Below, one piece after another: positions 7,169 to 16,600 of a DNA stretch of 64,000 nucleotides. The stretch lies in contig JABWCL010000025.1 in NCBI GenBank assembly GCA_013360295.1, positions 1 through 64,000 of the forward strand, in the 5' to 3' direction. This stretch comes from Ignavibacteriaceae bacterium. GTDB lineage: Bacteria > Bacteroidota > Ignavibacteria > Ignavibacteriales > Ignavibacteriaceae. The position numbers and the translations under genes were made by a program. Below the pieces are notes generated by a model that had not been told where the DNA came from, ran no database searches, and saw only the letters and a program-made list of their open reading frames with translations. Every line of letters begins with the position of its first letter. Position 1 is the stretch's first letter.

Positions 7169-10100
7169 TCAAGCCAGATAGCCGAGTATTTTCTTCTGAA
7201 ATTCAGCTTTGATAATTGGCTTACTGATAAAATCAGTACATCCGGCATTTAATGCTTTTGCCCTGTCTTCTACCGCGGAATAGGCTGTCTGTGCAATGAT
7301 CGGTAAATCCCGCCGTATCGCTCGGATTCTTCTTGTTGCCTCAAATCCATCCATTACGGGCATTTTAAGATCCATCAGAACAAGGCTGATCCCTTTTACC
7401 GATGTACATAACTCAACAGCCTGCTTCCCGTTAACAGCTTTAATTATCTGAAGTTCCAGCCCCTTAAAATACTCTTCAAGGAGAAGGGAGTTAGAAGCTT
7501 CATCATCCACGATCAGTACTATTTTATTTTTCAGCGTCTGAGTGTCCGGTTTGCCGGTCTCCACTTCTGTAAGTTTTATTTCCTCGGGGTCTTTACCGGC
7601 TGGCAGCATAAAACTAAACGTACTCCCCTTTCCCGGCTGCGAGGAGAGAGTTAAAGTTCCCCCCAGCAATTCGACATAGGCTTTAACAATTGATAATCCA
7701 AGCCCCGAACCGCCGTACTGACCCATCGTTTTCAGATCAGCCTGACGGAACGGAGTGAATATTACTTCCCGCATTTCATCATCGATACCAATTCCCGTAT
7801 CCTCAACAAATACTCTTACCGAATTATTTTCAGCGTCAAATCCAAGGTTAACGTAACCTGAATCGGTGAATTTAATTGCATTATCAACCAAATGTTTTAT
7901 TATCCGCTTCAGTTTAATATCATCCGACTCAATCATCAGCCTGTCGTGAGGCGCTTTAGCAGAGAAGTTGAATCTGAGATTTTTTTCACCGGCTTTAAGC
8001 GAAAGTTCCGAATAGACCTCATTACACAGATTAAAGAGGTTTGCCCGCCTTTTATAAACCCTGACCTGGCCGGTTTCGATTGTGGCTATATCGATAATGT
8101 CCGTCATTATTGAAAGAAGCTGATTTGAAGCTTGTGAAATTTTCTGTGTGTAACGACGGCTCTGTTCTGTTGCGGATACGGAGTCGTGCAGTAATTCAGA
8201 GAACCCGATAATCGCGTTCATCGGAGTCCTTATCTCGTGAGAGATGTTATGAAGGAATGCTGTCTTCAATCTGTCATTTTCTTCTGCTTTCACTTTTGCC
8301 GCAACCAGTTCATTTTCCGTACTTCTTCTGGACCATAGATTGACAAGCATGTTCGCGTAAATAAACAATAATTGCTGTTCAAGTTCTGAAGAAAAGTGAT
8401 GTGTGCGGACATAATCAAATCCGACGAACCCAACAAAACGCCCCTCCATCATCATCGGGATAATGAAGCAACTGACAATATCCTGAGACTGTAACACACT
8501 CTTAGTGTAACCCTGTGGCATAGCGCCAACATCCGGAGTATTAAACGCCTCACCTTTAATAAAGCTTTCATACATATCATCTCCCAGCGGAATATTCTGC
8601 AGCAGATCTTTCTGACACTCTATTCCCTCCCTGCACCACTCATAAGTGTTCGAACACCGCTTATTCTTTTCATCAAAGTCAAATATGTATGAACGGTCGG
8701 CACCGACAAATAATCCAATCCTTTCGAGGGAGCTGCCAATCTCTGATTCAACATCTTTAAGCGGCAGATTGATAAAAGATGTGGAAAACTCAATAAGAAG
8801 TTCTCTTAACTTCGAATGTTTGATCAGTTCATCTTCCGCAACTTTACGCTCAGTAATATCGCGGATAACATATACAATTCCGTTTGGCTGACCGTTTGAG
8901 TCAAGAATGACATCACCATTCACTTCACAAACCAAAGGAGTGCCGGGACTAAGGTTAAGCCTGTACTCCCTTGGCCCTAAAGATCTTTCAAACATCAGTT
9001 TTGTATTCTCAATAGCCCTCTCCCTGTCTTCCGCATCTACAAAGGACAGAATATTTTTCCCCAAAAGGGTCTCCTTTGATAGGAAACTATACTTGCGCAG
9101 CGGCGGATCATTCACAAAAATAATTTTCCCGGTAAGATCTGTTCTGATAATAATATCGGGGACGGTCATTATCAATTTACGGTGAATTTCTTCACTCTGC
9201 TTTAACGCGTCTTCAGCTTTTTTCTTCTCGGTAATATCTCTTGCAGAACCAACTACCCCGATCAATTCCCCATTATCATTAAACAGCGGCGCCTTATGTA
9301 CATCAAGATACAAGAATTCTCCCTTTACATTCCCATATTCTAAAAACTGAAGTTGCCTCCTCTCTTCCATAGTCTGGGTATCGGAGTCCATACAAAGTTC
9401 ACCAAATGTGTGCCAATCCGGATCTTCGGGATGAGAATTCCGTTCACGCTCGGCAAAGAAGAGATCTGTTTTCCCTTTAGGCTCATCAGTATCTTTAGCG
9501 TTCAGAAGTATGTCGCATAGAGCTTTATTCGCAAAAATATATTTTTTATCAAGATCCTTCGCCCAAATCATATCCGGCATAGTATCGGCCATTAGTCGGA
9601 GAACCGTATAAAGATTGTGATAATTCTGTTCACTTTCCTGAAGAGCTTTTTCGGTCATCTTCTTTCTGGTAATATCACCAGCAACTGCGATAACAACTTT
9701 TTTCCCGAAATAAACTCCCGGAGACAGTCTCACTTCTTTAAGGAACACCGAACCGTCGGCTTTTTTTCCCCAAAATTCAAACACCTGGCTTTCTCCATCA
9801 AACGCTTTCTTATGCATAGCGGCAACAGCTTCAATGTCATTCATCCCGTCGGCGGATAAGAAATCGGGTGTTTTTCCCAATATTTCCTCGCGCGGCATTT
9901 GATAGGTTTTAACAGCTGCATCATTCACCGCAAGGAATACTCCCCGCTCATCCTGTACGTATATGGATTCGGAAATACTATTGATAAGGCTGAGCATAGT
10001 TTCCTGTGTCTGGCGGAGTTTTTCCTGCACATTCTTATGTCCGGTTATGTCCCTTCCAATTACGAAAAGTCTATTCCGGCTTCCGTCCCCGTTAAAAAGC

Positions 10101-10531
10101 GGTATCTTTAACACATCAAAAATGAATGTTGAGCCGTCCGGTTTAAATATAACTTCTTCAAACCTTGAAGCTTTTCCCGCGCGCCAGGCTTCTTCATCAC
10201 TCGCTTCACAAAGCAAAAAAGCATCTCTGTAAACCGGATGGGCAATCGCGGCAAGCTCCGAACTTGTTTTTCCGCTATAATCAATATTTGTAAGGGAAAA
10301 TAACTCAATGGCCGCCCGGTTAAGCTCAAGCCAGCGTCTACTGCCGTCCTTTAAACAAATAATATCCGGAGATGATTCGAAGATCACCCTTAGTACAGAC
10401 TCATCGGCGTTCAGCCCCCCCGTCATATCGGTTTGATCAGGGACTGGCGTGCGAGCCGAGGTATCTGTTTTATGCCGGAGTTCATCTGCTTCCAGCGACA
10501 ACTGCTCTTTAGTTTTCCTTTTGTTTGCCAT
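7169..10531 (-). CDS. Hybrid sensor histidine kinase, 4 PAS-GAF-HisKA-HATPase-REC
   Basis: An 1120-residue cytoplasmic hybrid kinase without membrane segments. Four PAS/PAC units fill residues about 45-165, 170-290, 305-440 and 445-565, each ending in a DIT(G/R/E)xK linker. A GAF domain covers about 575-735. The H-box HNISHEIRTPMNAI places the phosphorylated His at H765. The ATPase has an N-box (LVDNAIKFT, about 881), G1 (EDTGIGI) and G2 (GGSGLGLSIVK, about 940). A receiver domain fills about 1004-1120 with acidic pair D1009-D1010, phospho-acceptor D1054 (VLMDLKMP) and Lys in FISKP. It has no output domain and no adjacent regulator, so phosphate must pass to a partner encoded elsewhere. The input signal is unknown. 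Confidence 0.93.
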   Translation of the reverse strand: MANKRKTKEQLSLEADELRHKTDTSARTPVPDQTDMTGGLNADESVLRVIFESSPDIICLKDGSRRWLELNRAAIELFSLTNIDYSGKTSSELAAIAHPVYRDAFLLCEASDEEAWRAGKASRFEEVIFKPDGSTFIFDVLKIPLFNGDGSRNRLFVIGRDITGHKNVQEKLRQTQETMLSLINSISESIYVQDERGVFLAVNDAAVKTYQMPREEILGKTPDFLSADGMNDIEAVAAMHKKAFDGESQVFEFWGKKADGSVFLKEVRLSPGVYFGKKVVIAVAGDITRKKMTEKALQESEQNYHNLYTVLRLMADTMPDMIWAKDLDKKYIFANKALCDILLNAKDTDEPKGKTDLFFAERERNSHPEDPDWHTFGELCMDSDTQTMEERRQLQFLEYGNVKGEFLYLDVHKAPLFNDNGELIGVVGSARDITEKKKAEDALKQSEEIHRKLIMTVPDIIIRTDLTGKIIFVNDPPLRKYSFLSKETLLGKNILSFVDAEDRERAIENTKLMFERSLGPREYRLNLSPGTPLVCEVNGDVILDSNGQPNGIVYVIRDITERKVAEDELIKHSKLRELLIEFSTSFINLPLKDVESEIGSSLERIGLFVGADRSYIFDFDEKNKRCSNTYEWCREGIECQKDLLQNIPLGDDMYESFIKGEAFNTPDVGAMPQGYTKSVLQSQDIVSCFIIPMMMEGRFVGFVGFDYVRTHHFSSELEQQLLFIYANMLVNLWSRRSTENELVAAKVKAEENDRLKTAFLHNISHEIRTPMNAIIGFSELLHDSVSATEQSRRYTQKISQASNQLLSIMTDIIDIATIETGQVRVYKRRANLFNLCNEVYSELSLKAGEKNLRFNFSAKAPHDRLMIESDDIKLKRIIKHLVDNAIKFTDSGYVNLGFDAENNSVRVFVEDTGIGIDDEMREVIFTPFRQADLKTMGQYGGSGLGLSIVKAYVELLGGTLTLSSQPGKGSTFSFMLPAGKDPEEIKLTEVETGKPDTQTLKNKIVLIVDDEASNSLLLEEYFKGLELQIIKAVNGKQAVELCTSVKGISLVLMDLKMPVMDGFEATRRIRAIRRDLPIIAQTAYSAVEDRAKALNAGCTDFISKPIIKAEFQKKILGYLA

Positions 10532-10923
10532 AATACTCAGGGTATCATATTTTATGTTTTTGAATAATTTATTTTATTTTCGTGCTCATCCGGGGTCCGG
10601 CGGCAATTTATCTTTGGTATAAATGTCCCCCTTAAGCAATTTCCGGTTGGTTGACTCTGTCAATTATAAGGGGAGTTATCATAAAATGTATCAGCGATTA
10701 ATAAATCAGTTTTAGCAGTCTGACAAAACTTATGTTTCTCAGATTACTCTTCCTAAATCTTAATGTAAACATTAAACTAGAATTCAACAAACACGTAAAA
10801 ACTTAATGTGCTTAACAACACTCGATAATTAGCACAAACATACAAATCACGAAAGCAGGCCTGCTGACTTAACGTGTTAAACAATCTGCCAACCGGCCAT
10901 AAAGAAGTATCCCCGGAAAAAAT
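10532..10923. other. Intergenic, no gene seen
   Basis: This 392-bp AT-rich gap lies upstream of the hybrid kinase (minus) and downstream of the CorC-like gene (minus). A CCCCTTA/TAAGGGG pair occurs at 10628-10634 and 10667-10673, with a 32-base loop too long to be a convincing terminator. Nothing else was recognised. Confidence 0.5.
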
Positions 10924-12252
10924 CTAAAGGGAATCCAGGCTTTCCGCTGACATCCCCGCTTTAACTGCCTGATCTACCGCCCGGACAGTCAGTATTGTGC
11001 TCCGGTGTTTTTTAAGAACCGAGAACTCATAACCATCAGCGGTAATTTTATCTTTCACTCCGGGAATCTGTCCGCACTTTACCATCAGATAACCGGCTAA
11101 GGTTTCGAAATCATTTTCTTTTTTCAGCGGGCGGGGTAATAGTTCGTTTATGTCATCAAGCATCGCGGAGGCTGTTATGATATACGTGTTTTCGCCTGTC
11201 TTTTCAACCGCCGGTAATTCATTGTCTGATTCATCCTGTATCTCGCCGACAAGTTCCTCAAGAATATCTTCCATTGTTATGATGCCTTCCGTACCGGCAT
11301 ATTCATTTACAACGAGCGCCATCTGCTGATGTTTAGCCTGAAACTCGGTCAGCAGCGTTCCTATGCTCTTGATCTCCGGAACTACAAGTATCGGGCGCAT
11401 TATCTGCTTCAGATCGGGTTTCCCCTGCTTCCTCAGTTCAAGAAGAATATCTTTAAGATAAACCAGCCCAATGATATTATCTTTATTCCCTTCGTAGCAG
11501 GGTATTCGGGAATAACCTGCTTCGATCGTATCTTCCAGCGCTTTATCATTAAAGCTGCTTACGTCCAGAGCGAAAATGTTTACTCTAGGAACCATCACCT
11601 GCTTGGCAGTGTGTTCGGAAAAATCAAAAGCATTTCTAATGATCTTGTATTCTTTCTCATCAATTTGCCCGCTTTCCTGCCCCTGATAAACAAGGTATTT
11701 TAATTCTTCGCTGCTATGCACATCCGAACCGCGAGCAGGCTGAATATTTATGCTCCTCAAAATAAAATTCGCTATTCCGTTCAGAACCCAGATGAACGGG
11801 GTGAAGACAATATGGAAAAATCTCAGCGGATATGACACAAACAACGTGGTTTTCTCCGAGCGCTGAATGGCAAGTGATTTGGGCGTCAGTTCGCCGAAGA
11901 CTATATGCAGTATTGTGATGAAGGCAAATGCCACCGGCAGCGCTATTTTATGCGCCAGTTCCGGATTTGGGGCCACCCCGAAAAGATGCATCAGATCAAG
12001 GATTATTTTCGACACAACCGGTTCACCAATCCACCCAAGCCCGAGACTCGCCAGCGTTATCCCCAGCTGTGTTGCCGCAAGATAACTATCAAGATGCGCC
12101 ACAATCTGTTTCGATAGTACGGCGAATCTGTTCCCCTTCTGCGCCTTCAGTTCAAGCTGGGAAGCTCTTACTTTTACTATGGCGAATTCAGCCGCGACAA
12201 AAAAGCCGTTCAGAGAAACAAGAAAAAGAGTGAGTAGTATGTCTAAAAACAT
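10924..12252 (-). CDS. DUF21-CBS-CorC/HlyC-type membrane protein (CNNM family)
   Basis: A 442-residue inner-membrane protein of the CNNM/CorB/hemolysin-C group, proposed to act in divalent cation (Mg2+/Co2+) transport. The DUF21 membrane domain comprises about residues 1-190, with the characteristic NGFFVAAEFAIVKVR and SLGLGWIGEP. Two CBS motifs follow (about 205-330; SRIPCYEG and VVNEYAGTEGIITMEDILEELVGEI), then the C-terminal CorC/transporter-associated domain (about 350-430; DDINELLP). The frame is open to a TTG nine codons upstream, but the ATG at 12250-12252 begins right at the first membrane helix and is preferred. It stands alone. Confidence 0.9.
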   Translation of the reverse strand: MFLDILLTLFLVSLNGFFVAAEFAIVKVRASQLELKAQKGNRFAVLSKQIVAHLDSYLAATQLGITLASLGLGWIGEPVVSKIILDLMHLFGVAPNPELAHKIALPVAFAFITILHIVFGELTPKSLAIQRSEKTTLFVSYPLRFFHIVFTPFIWVLNGIANFILRSINIQPARGSDVHSSEELKYLVYQGQESGQIDEKEYKIIRNAFDFSEHTAKQVMVPRVNIFALDVSSFNDKALEDTIEAGYSRIPCYEGNKDNIIGLVYLKDILLELRKQGKPDLKQIMRPILVVPEIKSIGTLLTEFQAKHQQMALVVNEYAGTEGIITMEDILEELVGEIQDESDNELPAVEKTGENTYIITASAMLDDINELLPRPLKKENDFETLAGYLMVKCGQIPGVKDKITADGYEFSVLKKHRSTILTVRAVDQAVKAGMSAESLDSL

Positions 12253-12452
12253 CAAAAATAGTACAAGATTGTAATTCAAACTTACAAAAAAAATTGTGAT
12301 AGCGGATTAGGTGTATTACAGAAAATAATGCAAAAATCATCAGGCCTGTACCGGTTCACTTTCCGATACTATGCCACTTCCTGATCAGTCCTGTTTAATT
12401 ATCTGAGCGTAGGCTTTTTAGGGGGAGTTCTTTAAAGTACTCTATCTGAACA

Positions 12453-12671
12453 ATGGGTATTCTGGCAATAAAGAGAAAGAACCTGGAGACAAGGCGCACT
12501 GCTCAAGCTTCGCCTGCAAATACTTATGCCAGGATGGTGATCCGCGAAAGCATTGTATTGCTGAATATAGACGACCCAGGTGCGGAGAGCGTACTCAATT
12601 ATCTGTCCTATAAGGTGAAAGCGGCGGCGGTAATAATTATCACCAGTCTGAGAGTTTTCGGCCAGCTTTAA
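12453..12671 (+). CDS. Unrecognised 72-residue ORF, possibly a remnant
   Basis: The frame starts at an ATG and encodes 72 residues with a hydrophobic C-terminal half (KAAAVIIITSLRVFG). I do not recognise the family. No ribosome site is visible and it lies in DNA carrying at least one relic, so it may be a fragment or chance ORF. It is listed because its C-terminal half has a protein-like composition. Confidence 0.2.
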   Translation: MGILAIKRKNLETRRTAQASPANTYARMVIRESIVLLNIDDPGAESVLNYLSYKVKAAAVIIITSLRVFGQL

Positions 12672-12763
12672 TCTTGGTGAATTAAATCCCTGAGAAATTC
12701 CATATTAAAGACCTCCAAGAAACCCGCCATATTCCATACTCACCTTCGCAATCATGCCGGACC

Positions 12764-12953
12764 GAGGAGACTCACACTGAACATTATGCCGGAATAACGC
12801 TGCATGACGGAGGGAAAAAGGCAGACAGGTTAGAGAAGCTGCCTGGCAAACAAAACTTAAATAAACTATTAACACTGCTGCTCTGAGCAGTTCCATAAGA
12901 CGATCAGGTGTGACCGCGCCCCGCTGAGGAAAACTGCACCTGTTTGATTTTTA
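12764..12953 (+). pseudogene. Relic copy of the 3' end of the redox-operon gene at 4565-5266 plus its hairpin
   Basis: Bases 12764-12886 translate to 40 residues plus TGA and align without gaps to the last 40 codons of the gene at 4565-5266 (shared ETHTEHYAG, then LHDGG versus MHDGG, then LEKL). The alignment continues through the stop into the downstream hairpin (CAGGTG/CACCTG at 12905-12910 and 12937-12942) and T-rich tail, at a constant offset of 7620 bases. Homology ends abruptly at 12764; no start, no H-like domain and no cysteine motif remain. It is therefore the surviving end of a deleted or partly duplicated second copy. The many third-position and compensating changes show that it is old. 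Confidence 0.85.
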
Positions 12954-13441
12954 ATCAGTACGATATGATGGGAACACGGAGGAAAGAGATCAGCCCGTAT
13001 CAGAGTAATTTCCACATCAAATCCATCCCGCTCACCCTTAATGATTTCGATGTAATTTTCCACCCTCACTGCAACTTGTTAGGTTATGGGGACGTTAAAA
13101 ATCAATTCATCACTACGAATCCCCCATCGAATTGTTTCGATTTATTTCAATTTCCCGGTATTTATTTTTGTGCTTTCCGTCACAATTGTTGGTGGGAATC
13201 TTTTGTCTAAAAAATTTCAGTGTTTTTAATTGGAATTAAATGTGGTTTTATTTAATTTCACATCGTGTTACGAATAATTCCCTCCTTTAACTTTAGATAA
13301 GATCAACATAACAACTGATATAGAAACAGTCTGAAAGCTGTTTTTATATAGGTCAAAATTGCATAGTTCTTTCAAACCACTGAAATTTATTGAAATTTTT
13401 AGCGGTTGACAGATGATGTTTTTTGAGCTTGAACATTAGAA

Positions 13442-13461
13442 TGTCTGATTCCTATCAGACA
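13442..13461 (+). other. 8-bp hairpin with 4-base loop upstream of giant gene
   Basis: TGTCTGAT-TCCT-ATCAGACA is a perfect hairpin about 220 bases upstream of the giant secreted protein. No T-run follows, so it could be an operator or a leader RNA structure. Role unknown. Confidence 0.35.
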
Positions 13462-13551
13462 GCCGGGACAAAATTGCTGGCACCATAGTCGCTCCGGTAA
13501 TTACTGAGTTTCAGGCTAAAATTTATCCTGAATGGAAAAGGAGGTGTTTTA

Positions 13552-13644
13552 GTGCTCAAGCCCAACTTTAAACAATTTGATCTCATTGATACTGTATTTC
13601 ACAAGCCCCCTTTGAAGGCAGTATTGAATTATTTATGGCAGTGA
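13552..13644 (+). CDS. Possible 30-residue small ORF with strong ribosome site
   Basis: A GTG at 13552 follows AAAAGGAGGTG at 13536-13546, a near-perfect Shine-Dalgarno, and opens a frame of 30 codons ending TGA at 13642-13644, 38 bases before the giant gene. Strong Shine-Dalgarno sequences are unusual among the neighbouring genes, which makes this notable. The peptide (starting LKPNFKQFDL) has no family I know. It could be a leader peptide, a small protein, or chance. Confidence 0.3.
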   Translation: MLKPNFKQFDLIDTVFHKPPLKAVLNYLWQ

Positions 13645-13682
13645 CTTTATAATAGGTATTAAATCATTAACAAAGGCAAAAT

Positions 13683-16600
13683 ATGATAAACAGTGGTAAA
13701 GAATTAAGAATCAAATTTATTTTACCCTTCCAGATAGTTTGTTTTATAATTTTTCTATCATCGTCGTTATTCCCTCAGTATCAGGTTATAGGGATAAACT
13801 CGTCCGGTAGTAACGTGATTTCTCCTGAGGGTCCCGTGAAATCTGATCATAACTACTCGATTTTTGAAACAATATACGGAAGCGGAGAGATCGGGAGAGA
13901 AGGTACAATTGAAAGAATCGCTTTCGGAAGGAACAGCTATAACGGAGACCATAATTATGATAACATTAAAGTGTATCTGAAACAAGTTAATGCCGGAAGT
14001 TATCCCGATAACCAACCTCTTGATACGTCCGGTTTTACGCTTGTTTACGACGGGCCTTACTCGTCCACCGAAGGTTGGAACTGGATTCCATTTACAAAAC
14101 ATTTTTACTACAATGCGCAGCAGAATTTAGGTGTTTTAATTATTAAATCTGATTCTATAGGGCATGGGGAAGCAAACTGGTACGTAAACCCGTCTTCCAC
14201 ATCAAAGTACTCTCGTTCCAATCATTCGAATGTTTCTATTCCCACTAGTTTTGCCTATACAAGAAATAAAAGGCCATCAGTTTTAATGTTATTCCGGAGT
14301 TCTCCTACTCCGCCGGTATTGGTCTCCCCGCTAAACAATTCTGTGGGCCTGTGGAATCCGATTAGTGTAAAGTGGGAAAAATCGGGCGGCGCATCAAGAT
14401 ACTGGCTGCAGGTAAGTTCCGATTCACTATTCCTTTCGCAATCAACGGATATAATGGTCGTTAATGACAGTATGGTTACCGACACCACTTTTTTACTTCC
14501 TCCTGAAACATTCTACGATGGAACAAAAAAAATATTTTGGAGAGTAAAAGCTGTCAATTCACTCGGAGCCACTGAGTGGAGCCCAACATACAGATTTACA
14601 ATTGTGGGTAATCCGAGTGTCCCAGAAATTGCGCGTCTTGTTTCACCGTATAATAATTCGAAGGGATTAGTGAACCCGGTTGATCTGAAATGGAGGAAAT
14701 CGAAAAGAGCAGAAAAATATATAATTGAGATTGCCCGTGATAGCCTTTTTTCCAACATCCATAAAGTTGATTCAGTTCTCGCGGCAGATACAACATATTC
14801 CATAAATCTACCTGATTACGGCATAACCTACTATTGGCGGGTAAAAGCAAAAAATATTTCCGGCGAGGCAAGCGCAGAAGTATTTAAGTTCAAGATGCTG
14901 GGGAATTCTTATCCCGTTACATTGATTTCCCCGGCAAATGCTTCAACTCAGCAGCCGCCTTCGGGCTTATTACTAAAGTGGAGTAAACCGGTTGAGAGGA
15001 TAGAATCCATTCTGGGTTACCAACTTCAGGTTTCGGTTGATTCATCATTCGGCGTTATAGACATAAATGATTCAACACTTACCGATACTACGAAGTTGGT
15101 TAATGGACTGGATTTCCCGAGGAAACATTTCTGGAGAGTCAGGGCGAAGAACCTGGCCGGCTGGGGAGACTGGAGCGCCGTCTGGTCATTCTCAACAAAA
15201 ATCGCCATACCTCATCCGCCGGTATTACTGAGACCTCAGAATTATTCGACTGAATTATGGCGCCCCATTGATGTTTACTGGAGAAAAATTTCGGGAGCAA
15301 ACAGGTACTGGATACAGGTTAGCAATGATTCGCTTTTCAGGAATCAGTATCCGTTAACTGTAATTGTTGATGACAGTATGTTTACAGATACCGTTAAGCG
15401 AATGCCTGATGATCTTTTTTGGGCTAGTGGCAAGACTTATTACTGGCGCGTTAAGGCAATGAATGAACTTGGTTCGGGAGAATGGTCTCAAGTCTTCCGC
15501 TTTACCACGAGAACACAACCGGCGGCGCCTCAGCTGATTTCGCCGCCAAATGGAGTAATGGGCCAGCCAACTTCGGGAGTGACTTTGTTGTGGAACAGTG
15601 TAATAGCAGGCGGCACAGGTTATATTGTCAATTATGAGTTAGAAGTTGCGACCACACCTAATTTTACCTGGGGCACATTTGTTTTTCAACAGTTTGTGTC
15701 AGGAACAATCAGAGGCCTGAATAATCTTGCACCTCAGAAGAAATACTACTGGAGAGTAAGAGCATGGGATGAGATCACGAATGGGATATGGAGCGAGGTA
15801 AGGTCCTTTACAACAATGCCGACATCACTTCCCCCGGCTCCGGTTCCGGCATGGCCTCAGAGTAATGTCAATGAGATGCCATTGACGGTAAGTCTGATCT
15901 GGAGGAGTGTCCCGGCTGACAATTATCAATTTCAGGTTGCCACCGATTCAACCTTTAGCAGTAGTATAAGAAATGACAGCACTATTGTGGATACAACTTT
16001 TCTGTTAACCAATCTTTCGGGTTACACCAAATATTACTGGAGAGTCAGAGCAACAAATTTACTGGGCACAAGCAACTGGAGCCAGGTATTTAACTTTAAA
16101 ACTATCGGCGTTCCATACGCAGGAACCCTTGTCCTTCCGGCAAATAATTCGGTTAATGTGTCTCCGCGAAATCTGATTTTTAAGTGGACAAAACCAAGAG
16201 AACGAATAGAGGCAATACAGAGATATCAGCTTCAGATTTCTTATGATTCGCTATTTACTACCGCAGTTTTCGATAATTCATCCATACCCGATACGATGAG
16301 AACAGTCAATACTATTTTGTATGGTATGAATTATTTCTGGCGTGTAAGAGCGCTGAATGGCGCCGGATGGGGTGACTGGAGTGCTTATTCCCGATTCAGC
16401 ACGGTCGAAAATATCAAAATAACAGCTCCTGTTGGCGGAGATACTCTTCTTTCAGAGAAAAATTATGAGATAAAGTGGCTTCCGTCAATAGCTGATACGG
16501 TCAGAATTGAACATAGTCTCGATGGCGGACTCACGTGGCAGATTATTTCCGCGAATTACCCGGCTCAGTCAGGCAAATTTATCTGGCGCGTTCCGACGGT

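Larger units (their letters stand above)
12280..13682. other. Gene-poor 1.4-kb stretch with relics
   Basis: This is the longest stretch without an intact recognisable gene before 13683. It contains an unrecognised 72-codon ORF (12453-12671), a relic of the redox operon's 3' end (12764-12953), an 8-bp hairpin (13442-13461) and a 30-codon ORF with a strong Shine-Dalgarno (13552-13644). Frames are otherwise closed and AT-rich. It looks like a site of past rearrangement. Confidence 0.6.

Noticed and set aside
10628-10673. CCCCTTA/TAAGGGG inverted repeat as terminator of the CorC-like gene
   Set aside because: Seven pairs with a 32-base loop and no U-tract are too weak to call.
12944-13210. 88-codon open frame
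   Set aside because: It starts inside the tail of the relic hairpin, has no ribosome site and no protein-like pattern; probably chance.
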